Positions 12,501-22,862 of a DNA stretch of 64,000 nucleotides are shown one piece after another. The stretch spans positions 910,987,330 to 911,051,329 of the forward strand of contig NC_081409.1 in assembly GCF_030272615.1 (NCBI RefSeq), given 5' to 3'. The notes beneath the pieces were generated by a model. It was not told the DNA's origin. It saw nothing but the letters and a program-made list of their open reading frames with translations, and ran no database searches. The translations under genes were made by a program, and so were the position numbers. The first letter of the stretch is position 1, and the number at the start of each line of letters is the position of its first letter. The DNA comes from Cryptomeria japonica. Taxonomy: Eukaryota > Streptophyta > Pinopsida > Cupressales > Cupressaceae.

Positions 12501-12834
12501 TGTTGAATTTTGCAACACAAGCCTGCAAGATCAAACAACAAACAAGAACATCTTCAACAAACAAGAGCCAACACAAATGAATGCTATATTACTCAAGAGC
12601 AAAGAATATAGAATTACAAGGTGATTTATAATTGTACAATGAGGTGCTTATAAAAGAAAGCACAGAGCTAAATTTAGGAGAACTAAAGTATAAGCGTGAG
12701 GACCTAAATAAAGCTCAACTCTAGCTAAACTAGATGCATAAAAGAAACTAGGTTAAATAAGCACTCCTAAGTGAACTTAAGCAAAAAGAATAACTAGTTG
12801 TAAAAAAACAACTAATAGAAAATATGCTCTGACA
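12501..12834 (-). repeat. LTR, low-coordinate copy (334 bp)
   Basis: Minus-strand reading starts TGTCAGAGCATATT and ends TTCAACA. It aligns along its length with 14043-14400. It is preceded by a polypurine tract and followed by a primer-binding site, so it has features of both a 3' and a 5' LTR. Confidence 0.8.
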
Positions 12835-12846
12835 CCCCCTCTTAAG
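12835..12846 (-). promoter_or_regulatory. Polypurine tract (CTTAAGAGGGGG)
   Basis: Read on the minus strand this run directly precedes the TG of the low-coordinate LTR, as expected for plus-strand priming of a copia-type element. Confidence 0.7.
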
Positions 12847-13980
12847 TGAAACGTATGGTGAGTAGAAAAATTCTAAATGCATGATGGGTCTTGGCAACAA
12901 AAGGATTGATTAGGTACCCATATGCAAACCAATGAAATCTCTCTAAGCAAAGAAAAGGAGAAAACCCGCATGAGAAAAATCCCCTCTCCAAAAGCGAGAG
13001 ATGCAATGCATGAAAAAAAAAATGAACTGCTAAAAAAGGAATGAAAGACTAAGAAGCAAGTTATGAACAAAAAACTAAAGACAACTGTTAATGGCTTGAG
13101 AGGTCAAACTAGTCAAAGTTGGTCAAACTGCTAACGTGGCATTGCTGACACGGCAGAAGATTCCCCTTGATCATAGAAAATATTCTATGTCCTAGAAAAA
13201 ACTCCAATAAAAAAATCCTTTAGAATATTCTCTCCAAAAATTCTCCAGCCAAATTTGGAGAAACAAGTGCTAAAATTAGAACAACACTAAATTTGGAGAA
13301 AGCACTTTAAAAAAGGTCAAAGTTACTGATGTCAGCATTGAAGCAAGCCTTTACAACCCTAGTACGCAGGTACAAGCCCCCTTTATGCACTTTTTGACTT
13401 TTTCACAAATTTTATTTTCAAATTTCAAAAACTTTCCATTATATGAAAATTTTAGTAAAAATTTTAGCAATTTTTTTTTTTGAAATCTTCAATTTTTTTG
13501 TGCATGTGATTTTTTGCTGATGCAGGATGGTACATTAATATTCCTAGAATGTACATTTGTACAGGTGTATGAATATTTGACCTCGAAAAACGTGCTCCTA
13601 AAAAAATCATCAAAAAAATTTCCAATCTTTGATTTTGATGATTTGATAGGCGATCTTAAGGTTTTTGGGTCTTTTGAGCACAATGGTGACCTTCGTTTTG
13701 TGCCAAAGTGCCCAAGTTTTCAGCTACCCCCAAATTTTTCCTCAATCTGTGTGCCCTCAGCCAATTTTACTTTATTTTTCAACTGCTCCGATTTTGATGA
13801 GACAACAATCAATCTTAGGGTTTTTCGACATTGTGGACGCAATGGTGATGCCTGTTGTGCTCCAAATCTGATGAAAAAAACTCACAACTAGATCCACAAA
13901 AATAAAATCTAGGACCCTGCAATGCTTCTGGGTAAAAAAAACCCTCAAAATTTCAGAAGGGGCTTGTTGAATCCGCGCTT
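12847..13980 (-). other. Internal region of the short LTR element
   Basis: No reading frame matches a retroelement protein. Two related blocks (about 13630-13700 and 13790-13860, each with GATTTTGATGA...CTTA.GGTTTTT...AATGGTGA) show an internal duplication of about 160 bp. The 125-codon ORF over 13514-13891 spans both blocks and has no motif. Confidence 0.55.
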
Positions 13981-14042
13981 TGATACCATGTTGAAGTTTC
14001 AAAGCTCGGATACCATGTTGAAGTTTTAAATTTTTGATACCA
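13981..14042 (-). repeat. Three copies of the LTR/primer-binding-site junction
   Basis: The + strand string ATACCATGTTGAA recurs near 13983, 14010 and 14037. On the minus strand this is TTCAACATGGTAT, the end of the LTR plus the start of the primer-binding site. The copy touching the LTR has lost the AGAGC part. Confidence 0.7.
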
Positions 14043-14400
14043 TGTTGAATTTTGCAACACGAAATATTGCAACACAAGCCTACAAGATCAAACAACAAAC
14101 AAGAACACCTTCCACAAACAAGAGCTACACAAATGAATGCTATATTACTCAAAAGCAAAAAATATAGAATTACAAGATGAGTTACAATTGTACAATGAGG
14201 TGCTTATAAATAAAGCACAAAGCTAAATTTAGGAGAACTAAAGTGCAATCATGAGGACCTAAATAAAGCTCAACTCTATCTAAACTAGATACATAAAAGC
14301 TAAACTAGGTGCACAACTAAAATAAGCTCTCGTAAGTGAACTTAAGCAAAAATGCATAACTAGTTGTAAAAAAGCAACTTATAGCTAATATGCTCTAACA
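14043..14400 (-). repeat. LTR, high-coordinate copy (358 bp), 5' LTR of the short element
   Basis: Minus-strand reading begins TGTTAGAGCATATT and ends TTCAACA. The 24-bp length excess over the other copy comes largely from a partial repeat of the GCAACAC block near 14055-14075. Confidence 0.8.
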
Positions 14401-15164
14401 TTTTTTACAACCAAATTTTATATCTAGAGGATTTAATATTATCATTTCCTTACACTGATATATCCAAGAAAGGATATTATCTACAACTCTCCTTAATAAT
14501 CCCTCAATATAACACGCATCCCTTTGTATCTTATTCAAAGTATATTTAATCCATTAGTTGAATATAAGCAACTAATAAGATACACCATATAGCAAATGTA
14601 TATAGATAAACTCATAAACCCTTGATTTCTTTTCTTAAAAGGGAAAGTGCATACATTCAAGGAGACAATTGCATAGAACACACACATAAAGGTTTTTTCA
14701 TAGTAGCTTCAATATGTAGAAAATTATCATACAAAGTGTTCCACTTACATGCAAAATATGTTCTATGACTTAGAATAGTAACTTCTCTTATTGAATATAT
14801 CCAATCTTAGACTCAAAAGTTGATCAATCATGATCCTTTTTACAATTTTATGTGTTCCTTATATAAAAAAGACAACACATGTCAGCCTAAGAACCCAATG
14901 ATAATTTTGTTGGTTCCAAAATCAACAAATTCCCAAGCCCTAAATATTTAGCCAACTTCTTATCAATGGGCTCAAGATTGGATTTGGCCAACGGATGAGA
15001 TTTAGTCACAAGACTGAAATCTCCTCCTCATTTGGCTCTGCGAGTCCAAGGTAGGTGCACCTAAGCAATGCCTAAATAATCTATAGCTTCCAACACTCAT
15101 GGCATTACAAAATACAACAAATATCCCAAAATAAATATGCTAAGGAAAGTGTCTGAACTTTAGA
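14401..15164. other. No gene recognised
   Basis: AT-rich sequence between the short LTR element and the copia fragment. I see no motif and no repeat partner in the window. Confidence 0.5.
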
Positions 15165-17191
15165 TTACGGCTTATGCTCACAAACCTAAGGAGAAAAGAC
15201 AAAAATTAGATGCTGAATCTTCTCCTTTTATTTTTGTTGGTTATGATGAAAATACTAAAGGTTATAGAGTTTACAATCCTATTACTAACAGGGTAAAATT
15301 TGCAAGAGATGTTTGTATTGCAGAAAAAGGCATTCATGATTGTTCTAAAGTGGAGGATGATGAACTTGCTCAAAGCAAAGTTGTGCTTGTGGAGGACCAA
15401 ACTCCTTCTCTTAACCCTACTCCTAATGCATCTCTTTCTATTCCTTCTAGTGATAGTGATGACGGTAATAATAACTCTACTCCTCATGACTCTTCTTCTA
15501 GTGATGAATTCATTACTTCTAAAAGAAGACCTAAATGGTTTAAATCTTTAATTCAAGATAGTGATGAATACTTAGCTAGAATGGATAGACTTCAAGCTCG
15601 AAGAGTTAATTATTCTAATTATGCTTTAATGTCTACTATTATGAATTCTAATGATCCTGAAACATTTGATCAAGCTAAAAATCAACCACATTGGCAAAAT
15701 GCAATGGAGGAAGAATATGATACTTTAATTTCTAACCAAACTTTGGATTTAGTTCCCTTGCCTTATGGTAAAATCTTGTTTCCTGTAAGTGGTTATATAA
15801 AACTAAATTGAATGCAAATAATGAAGTTACTAAGTTTAAAGCTAGATTAGTTGCTAGAGGTTTTTCTCCAATTGAAAGCTTAGATTATATTGAAACTTTT
15901 GCTCCCATCGCTAAAATGCCTACTATTAAACTTGTTCTTTCTTTAGCTTCTAGAATGAATTGGCCTATTCACCAAATGGATGTTAAAAGTGTTTTTCTTA
16001 ATGGTGATTTACATGAGGAAATTTATATGTCTCAACCTCCTGGTTTGTTAAGGAAGGTAGTGAACATTTAGTTTGCAAGTTAAAGATATCAATTTATGGT
16101 TTGAAGCATTCTCCTGGGGAATGGTATTCTAAGATTAATGCATTCTTTCTTTCTCAAGGTTTCATTAGAAGTAAAAATGATCCAAATTTGTATATTAAAC
16201 ATAGTGAAGATGACATTGTGATTATTATTTTATATGTAGATTATTTAATTCTAACTTCAAGTTCCAATAATTTAATTTTTGAAATTAAGTTTCAACTCAA
16301 TCACAAATTTCAAATGACTGATTTAGGACTTTTACATTATTTTTTGGGAATGCAAATTTGGCAAACAAGTAATGGTATTTTCCTATCTCAAAGTAAATAT
16401 GCTCAAGATCTTTTAGACAAGTTTAAAATGAATGATGCTAACCATGTTTCAATTCCTATTGAATTAGGCACTAAGTTAATGCTTGATATGCAAACTCCAA
16501 TTGTTGATCCTACTTTGTATAGACAATTAGTTGGAAGTTTGAATTATTTAACTCTTACTAGGCCAGATATTGCTTATAGTGTTGGTTTGGTTTCAAGATT
16601 CATGTCTAAACCTCAACAAATAGACTTTTAAGTTGTCAAGAGAATTTTAAGATATGTTAAAGGAACTATTAATGTAGGTTTGTTTTATGATGCAAATTTT
16701 GATTTTACTTTAAAAGGTTTTATTGATTCCGATCTAGGTGGAGATCCCAATGATGGGAAATCTACTTGTGGTTATTGTTTTTTTGTTGGTCTAGGAGCAA
16801 TTTCTTGGAATAGTAAAAAGAAACAATCTACCTCTCTTAGATCCACTGAAGTTGAGTACAAAGGATGCACTAATGCTTCCAAAGAATCCTTGTGGCTTAG
16901 AAGACTACTTGGAGATTTGGGTCTACCTCAACTCCATTATATTGTGACAACCAAAGTGCCATTGCCTTGGCTAAAAATCTTGTTTTCCATGCAAGGACAA
17001 AACACATTGCTCTCCAACACCACTTTATTAGAGAAAAAATTGAAGACAAGCAAGTTTCGCTCCTCTATTGCAAGGGGGAAGACCAAGTTGTAGATATTTT
17101 GACCAAGCCACTTTGTAAAGAGAAGTTCCAATTTCATTGTAAAAATCTTGGTTTGCAACCCACTGAAGGGTTTGATGTACTCTCCAAGTAA
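15165..17191 (+). pseudogene. Ty1/copia pol, 5'-truncated: integrase C-terminus, reverse transcriptase, RNase H
   Basis: The reading begins inside the integrase C-terminal region (YAHKPKEKRQKLD then FVGYDENTKGYR) and continues through an acidic linker to the copia reverse transcriptase: W..AMEEEYDTL, KFKARLVARGF, MDVKSVFLNGDL, and the active-site block where YVDD has become YVDY (about 16230). RNase H shows DSDLGGD and the late block RTKHI...VDILTKPL. Frames change near 15782, 16043 and 16940, and there is a TAA at 16629-16631. Gag, protease and the integrase core are missing. The stop at 17189-17191 is the natural end, 2 bp before the polypurine tract. Confidence 0.92.
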
Positions 17192-17193
17192 AA

Positions 17194-17206
17194 CTTAAGG
17201 GGGGGG
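17194..17206 (+). promoter_or_regulatory. Polypurine tract of the copia element
   Basis: CTTAA followed by eight G directly precedes the TGTTAG start of the 3' LTR. Confidence 0.85.
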
Positions 17207-17375
17207 TGTTAGAATATTTAATCTTTATTTGGATTAGGTTTATTTGTATTTAGTTTAGGATATTCTTTTGGAATCCCTACATGTAATTTCTCCTATAGTA
17301 CATGTGTGAGTGTTGGCTTGATGATTCATCATCATTTGTTGTCATTGATGAAACACTCACACACACATATGATTA
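17207..17375 (+). repeat. Start of the copia 3' LTR (end not defined)
   Basis: Begins TGTTAGAATATTTAATC directly after the polypurine tract. The 5' LTR is absent, so the end cannot be fixed. The character of the sequence changes by about 17376, where the leader of element A seems to begin. Confidence 0.65.
17303..17363 (+). repeat. Inverted repeat, 12-bp perfect arms
   Basis: TGTGTGAGTGTT (17303-17314) is matched by AACACTCACACA (17352-17363) with a 37-bp spacer that itself holds a TGATGATTCATCATCA palindrome. It may be a structure in the copia LTR or the edge of a small element. Confidence 0.5.
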
Positions 17376-17435
17376 TATTTGAATACTGATGTAACTTCAA
17401 TTGTTTACATTGTCAACCGGTGTAACTTCAATTGT

Positions 17436-17700
17436 CATGCATTTTCTCATTAAAATGACGTTTTTCCACCTTAGGGTAGCGCTTTTACTGCACAGAGCAA
17501 TGCTTTTATTCAACAAAACAACACAATTGTTACACAGAACAACACATTTGCTGCACAAAATAGCACTTTTAAATAGCAGTACAATGCTTTTAAGCTCTGG
17601 AATCATGCATTTTCTCATTGAAACAATGCTTTTCCACATTAGGGTAGCGCTTTTACTGTGCAGAGCAGCGCTTTTATTCAACAAAACAATGCATTTGCAC
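17436..17700 (+). repeat. GCGCTTTT-motif array with a 168-bp duplication, leader of element A
   Basis: Variants of AGCGCTTTT / CAATGCTTTT / AGCACTTTT occur about eight times (for example 17478, 17498, 17562, 17583, 17624, 17646, 17667). A larger block starting CATGCATTTTCTCATT is duplicated at 17436 and 17604. Orientation is the same as the array after the primer-binding site of element B. Confidence 0.65.
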
Positions 17701-18172
17701 TATTTGACAACACATATATACAATTAGGTCGCACGTTCAAAATAGAGAGCATTTCAACTTTTCACCAGAAAATTTTGAAAATAGATCTAGATACCCAATT
17801 TCTAGAAGAACTCATTTCAACTGTCACAGACTTCATAGCTAGTCAAGCAAACAAGGTTTCTTCTAACAAAATTAGAGGAATATCATCTAGTGATCTAAGT
17901 TTCACACTTTCAACCAATATCGACATCAGAAAGTTAGTCTAGCTATCCAAGTTAGTCAAATCCATCTAGTTTCCAATATCGGGGAACTTTATCATATCAT
18001 TTGACGTACTTAGTCACATCAATAGGGGAATATCGAACCCTCTATTCGACTAGTAATATTGGGTGTCAAAACAAGGAATTTGTTATCAAGTCAACCTAAT
18101 CAAAAACATCAAATTTGATCACTCGTATGACCATACCTTGTCGCTTGAAAAGAAGAAGCTTAGTCAAAGGAA

Positions 18173-18682
18173 ATGAGTCCTATAATAAATCAAGATCAAG
18201 ATATCATGACTATCCAATCTAATCCCATTTTCAATCAAGATCCCACTTGTCAAGAATCTTATGATGATCCCATAAGCTTTTGGTATTCCATCCATGATGA
18301 TCCCCTTTCATCTCAAGAGAAGAGTCCCATTCAACATTCATCTCCTAAGCAAGTGCATGATATCCCTTCCATCTCCACCAAGGATCTAATTCAAAATCAA
18401 GAAAAAATCTCAAATGATCCTATTCCAAGTCAAGATCAAGGTATCCCTTCATCCTCTGAATCCATTTTAGGTCCTTTAATTACAAATTCAAATGCTTCCT
18501 TCCTTCTATCCATCTTAGGACCTTACATCCACCCATCCAAAATACCTCCATATCAATCCTATCCATCCATGATTCCCATTCCTTTTGGAAGAAATTTGGA
18601 TCTCAAGAATAAAATCCATAACTCTAAATATCCACATACATCTGAAGATCAACATGTTCAATCTAAAAGGCATGTCAAATAA
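18173..18682 (+). CDS. Orphan ORF of the Tat-type family, copy in element A (169 codons)
   Basis: A hydrophilic Asn/Gln/Asp/Ser/Pro-rich protein with a conserved N-terminal half (QSNPIF.QDPT.QESYDDP then FWYSIHDDP) and a repeated S-I-L-G-P motif. The same ORF occurs at the matching place in element B (24826-25284), open in both for over 100 codons without frame-changing indels in the first part. It lies where gag would be expected in the element, but has no zinc knuckle or gag signature. It may be a gag remnant or a family-specific accessory protein. Function unknown. Confidence 0.4.
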   Translation: MSPIINQDQDIMTIQSNPIFNQDPTCQESYDDPISFWYSIHDDPLSSQEKSPIQHSSPKQVHDIPSISTKDLIQNQEKISNDPIPSQDQGIPSSSESILGPLITNSNASFLLSILGPYIHPSKIPPYQSYPSMIPIPFGRNLDLKNKIHNSKYPHTSEDQHVQSKRHVK

Positions 18683-20514
18683 AAAAAAACTGATCCAAAA
18701 ACAAAAAACAATATCCAAAAGGCTACAAAAACCCTTTAAGAAACAAGAAAAAAACAAAATCAATGGGGAGGCCCATAAAAGCATTACAATCCAAAGAACA
18801 ATCAAAATTGGCATCTAGACTTGTTATTCCAAAAGCTTCCTTCAACCATCTATCTAAACATCTCCCACTTTCCAAATCCATTCTTCCATCATTTCCTCTA
18901 TCTATTTTGGGTCCTTAGTCCCAAAATTCAATTTTCCTCCATCACTTCATCACCTCTCAAGTTGTGTACCAATGCTCATCTTGAAGATATTTCCATCTAT
19001 CCTTGCACAAATCTTCAAACATCATATCTATTATCTAACACTTCTTTTCCATTCTTCCATCTTTCATTCAATCCTTTGCATAAATTCATTATATGTGAAA
19101 TGGGTGTTTGGGTTATTTTGTCACATGCTCACCCACGCTCAATTTTATGTTCAGTCAATTTCCTAGATATTTATTCATGAAATGCTTCAGAACCTGAGGT
19201 TGTTCCTCTTTAACATTATCTTTTGGTTAGGATGCACACTCAATCCAGAATGGAACCACTTATTGTATCTTGGTACTGACATCTTTTGATTAATATGTCT
19301 CATACACTTTAATCAATTGCTCTTAATCATTGTGACCTTTTAGTTGAATATACGACTAGTGAAAAATCTAAAATCTTGCTTCAACGCCACTGTAATTATC
19401 AGACACATGTAAGTTTCATCACTTACAAACCAATGCAAGCAAAATAAGAAGAGAAAAAGGCATTATCTAAAGATAAAAAACATGAGCATGAAAAGAAATA
19501 TCAAGAAAAGAAAATAAAATAAAAATGTAATGAAATGCAATATCAAAAAGCTTGGCTATGGGAACATGCAAATAACTCCATCGAGGCTATGGATGCTTGG
19601 CTAGAAATGGAGCAATATTTGTGATAGTAGAGTGATAACCTCGTTAGAGCTATGGACGCTTGCTGGCAGTGATTCTCTATCTAGGATGCTTTTGAAGTCA
19701 AGGTAACTCATGTAGCTAGCCATGTTGGATTCTAAAGATTATAATGATCATATGAGCTAGAATGAACTCACTTGCACACACATGGGTAATTAAAGACTAA
19801 GTACGTTGATCCATTTTGGGATTCTTCTTCCCTTTTGATCCTGCTTCCTAGTCGCTAGATATGTTCGGTTGAGTTTTCTGGAGGTTCTAGGTGTGGGTTG
19901 GGTCTCTATCTTTGAAAAGTTCAGGGACACTTATTCGGGTGGTGCTAGATGTTGTGACAATTTTACATATTGCCTTTTTGCAAATAGAGACCTCTATGCT
20001 TGGGGGAAAAAGTTCATCCACTCTATTCTTCATACCACATCTCCCCTTATCCTTCCTCCAATATCCATTATCCTATCTAAATTCATCATTATCTATGATT
20101 TTGCTTCACCTTATCCATACCCTCTAGTCCATACCATCTATCCTATCTATTCATTTCTTCCATCATCCCTCACTATCTATGATCTTGTTTCACCTATCCA
20201 TATCCTATCTCTATCCATATCCTCTTTTCCATCCTTGATCGTGACCAAAACTAAGGACAAAACACGATTTCGAAAAGCTCTTGGCATGCCACTTCATGTT
20301 CCATAATAAGCTACCTCCATCTTTCACCCATTCATCTTCACCTCAAAGTTCATTCATCCATTCATAATATTCCTTGTCTTGCTAGACATTGGGATAAACA
20401 AATACATCTTGCTTCTAATTCAAAAAATTCTATAAAAAATCACAAAATGTCCAAAAACTAAAAATTAAAAAATTGACAAAATCAAATAAAAAATAAAAAA
20501 TCAAAATAACATCC
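18683..20514 (+). other. Body of element A, non-coding
   Basis: Aligns with 25285-26871 of element B. It is rich in pyrimidines (CCATCTATCC-type runs at 18830-19030 and 20030-20240). ORFs such as 19869-20306 are low-complexity and are not preserved in the B copy, so I do not call them genes. A short GATATGGACGCTTGG-like block is repeated near 19580 and 19645. Confidence 0.55.
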
Positions 20515-21361
20515 ACAACACATAACACATATATTTGCACATGGAAACCCTGTAAGGGGAAAAACCACAGTGGGAAACCTTACCCACAATCAGATGATAC
20601 TACTGTAGATAATATGTGTGTACAAATGGGGTCTGCACATGCAGAAAGACCAACTGCCTAAAGCTCACTGCTCAATCACAAAATGAGAGTCACACTAACT
20701 ATAATTGGATGGTTAAATCCAATGATAATGTACTACTCAAAATAGCATCTTCATATGCTGGATTCAGTACTGGTTAAGCTCTGATTGTCTTCTTCATACC
20801 TTCCTTGAATCTTTAAATGATATCTGTGTGTATAGCTTTGCTTATATTCGCTTATACCTTATTACATTCCTTTTTCACTTCCTCTACATAATCTCACACA
20901 TGAGATCTTACATATATACCAAAACCTAAGACCAAATGTGTAGGTCATCTCACTAAGAATATTATAATTAAATCAATTACAAATGAATCAATATGCAATG
21001 CATCATGTCGGCTTAATGCATTTACAATAATCTCCATAACGTGTCGTGCTGATCTGGAATAGATAACGCTTGCTGGTCCATAACCTAGACCAATTTGTCG
21101 GTAACAACAAATATGCAAACTCGATTAGACCAATAACCAAATCACCAAAACCAAGTGTCCAAACCATGTCTTCGACGTAACCAAGTGATCTCCAGATGAT
21201 AACAGATCATCCTCAGTGTCGGTGAACAATATAACCTGCTGGTGAACCAAATATCGGTGACTGTGCATAAGTCACTGAACATGCCGGTGAACATAAACAA
21301 AGATCTCCAGTGCTGATAAGTGTTGACAAGTGTTGACATCAATGACAAAACCAATGCAACA
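20515..21361 (-). mobile_element. Solo LTR (copia-like), target duplication CATCC
   Basis: This 847-bp block is absent from the aligned part of element B, which reads CATCC once at 26872-26876, while element A has CATCC on both sides (20510-20514, 21362-21366). Read on the minus strand it begins TGTTGCATTGG...TGTCATTGATGTCAAC and ends in a GGTTTTTCCCC...TTTCCATGTG stretch, a style I associate with copia LTRs. The outer end reads TTGT rather than CA, so the last bases may be mutated or the boundary may be off by a few bases. Confidence 0.7.
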
Positions 21362-22233
21362 CATCCATAATACCATCAGTCTCAAGGTCTACAATCAAAC
21401 TGATCAACATGTCTAGTTAATCAATCCATCTATCAACATCAACATGTCTTATACATGGAAAGGTATGCTCGAAACCAGACAAATCGGTCTTATATGGGGT
21501 GTATACACATAAAAATGATTAAATAAATATTTAATATATATTTAATGTTTATTCTTCTATTAAATAGTTAATTTGAAAAGATTAATTTATTTAATTCATT
21601 TCGCGTCTTTCTATTAATTAATTTAATTAAAATATTTTATTAATTAATTCATCTATCCTATTCCTCTAATTAATTAAATATCTAATATTTAATTATTCTT
21701 TTGATCAATTAATTGAATATCTAAATATTTAATTATTTCCTCCAATCATTTGAATATCTAATATCTAATGATTATTCTTCTATCCTATAGTCTCAAATAT
21801 TAAATAATTTCTAAATTATTTAATCCCTTATCCAACTCAACTTCCATCTCCACTTCATCTTCCCTTTGCCAACTCATTAATCCTGTGGCTAAAGATATTA
21901 ATATTTCTTAAATATTAATTCATCATTTATCTTCAACCTCCAAATTTAATGAAATATTGTGTACATACACATATTTCTTAAATTTTCTTCTATATTCTCT
22001 ACAACATCCCTACATCTTAGGAAGGACTTGAGTCCACTTGTCCTCTCATGCCTAAATCTTCTCCAAACATCCCTACATTCCCTCAATCAGCAACCCAGTC
22101 AAGGTGAGATGAGTGACACTTGTCTTCTCCTTCCCCCTTTCTCTCAACCTTCGCCTTTTCTCACAACCATCCAAATCTGCAAATCTGATCATGACCGTTG
22201 ATCTGGGCCACATCATCTTATCCTCTCAAAGTC

Positions 22234-22240
22234 TATAAAA
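22234..22240 (+). promoter_or_regulatory. TATA box of the element B 5' LTR
   Basis: TATAAAA within GTCTATAAAATCAGGAG. The matching site in the 3' LTR (32947-32958) reads CAATAAAA, so that LTR has probably lost its core promoter. Confidence 0.65.
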
Positions 22241-22262
22241 TCAGGAGTTTGAGTTGAGAAAG

Positions 22263-22315
22263 AGTTAGTCTTCAAGTTAGTCTTCAAGTGAGTCTTCAAG
22301 TGAGTTTTCAAGTCA
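22263..22315 (+). repeat. 12-bp tandem repeat in the LTR (AGTKAGTYTTCA)
   Basis: Four units here (AGTTAGTCTTCA twice, AGTGAGTCTTCA, AGTGAGTTTTCA) against two in the 3' LTR (about 32983-33010). Copy number therefore changed after insertion or during reverse transcription. Confidence 0.85.
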
Positions 22316-22707
22316 ATCATTTGTGAAAACTTATGCATCCGTGAGTTTTAATCTTGAAGCAATTTAGCATAATCATTTAGCATAAGCAATTTAGCATTTC
22401 TCACTTAGCATAATCATTTAGTATTTTATATCATAGTATCGGTTAACTATCAGTTATCAGTCCATTCTTCATATGTCATCTTGGAAGCTATCAATGCTTG
22501 TTTAAGAGCACATCATCTGCAACCAGGAATAGTGGAGTTAGGACACAACGAGACTTAAATCATGAAGGTAAAAATAGTATTTTTATTTTGATATCAATTT
22601 CATGTAGTTTCATTGGTTGAGTTTGGATTTCCTGTAGCATTTCCTTTGTATTTTGTGAAACTAATATGTTCCAATAGTATTCTAATGATGAAATTCAAGT
22701 CGACACA

Positions 22708-22728
22708 TTTTGGCGCCCACCGTGGGGC
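22708..22728 (+). promoter_or_regulatory. Primer-binding site of element B
   Basis: TTTTGGCGCCCACCGTGGGG directly follows the ACACA end of the LTR. TGGCGCC...GGGG sites in this position are common in Tat-type plant elements. I do not assign the tRNA. Confidence 0.8.
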
Positions 22729-22784
22729 TCAAGCCTCGAACTTATCTTTCTAATATTTTGTCTTATTCTCACAGAACTAGTTTA

Positions 22785-22862
22785 ACGCTTTTGTAAATCA
22801 GTTTCACGCATCTGTGAAATTTGACAATGCTTTTGTTTGATAGGTTAGAGCTTTTGTTGACA
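22785..22862 (+). repeat. Short GCNTTTG-motif array in the element B leader
   Basis: TTTAACGCTTTTG, TTTCACGCATCTG, ACAATGCTTTTG and TTAGAGCTTTTG follow one another at spacings near 20 bp, 55-130 bp after the primer-binding site. Confidence 0.6.

Larger units (their letters stand above)
12501..14400 (-). mobile_element. Short non-autonomous LTR retrotransposon (LTR - 1.2 kb - LTR)
   Basis: Two direct repeats (12501-12834 and 14043-14400) share TGTT...AACA ends when read on the minus strand. Next to the high-coordinate LTR on its inner side is a mutated initiator-tRNA-Met-type primer-binding site. Next to the low-coordinate LTR on its inner side is a CTTAAGAGGGGG-type polypurine tract. The internal 1.2 kb has no gag or pol, so the element must have been mobilised in trans, probably by a copia element: its TGTTAGAGC start and its tract resemble those of the copia element at 17194-17215. 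The outer end of the low LTR also adjoins a good primer-binding site, so this is not a simple two-LTR insertion. Confidence 0.75.
21500..22707 (+). repeat. 5' LTR of element B (1208 bp)
   Basis: Aligns with 32215-33390. U3 begins with AT-rich TTAATTAATT tracts. A TATA box is at 22234-22240. Downstream are a 12-bp tandem repeat and TTTAGCATAA-type repeats (about 22365-22440). The 3' LTR is 32 bp shorter, mainly because it has fewer of these short repeats. Confidence 0.92.

Noticed and set aside
17401..17727. ORFs on both strands over the array at 17400-17720
   Set aside because: They arise from the repeated GCTTTT motifs, which avoid stops in some frames; no protein similarity is apparent.
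19869..20306. 145-codon ORF in element A
   Set aside because: Low-complexity TATCCATC-type sequence; the matching part of element B (26290-26640) does not keep the frame.
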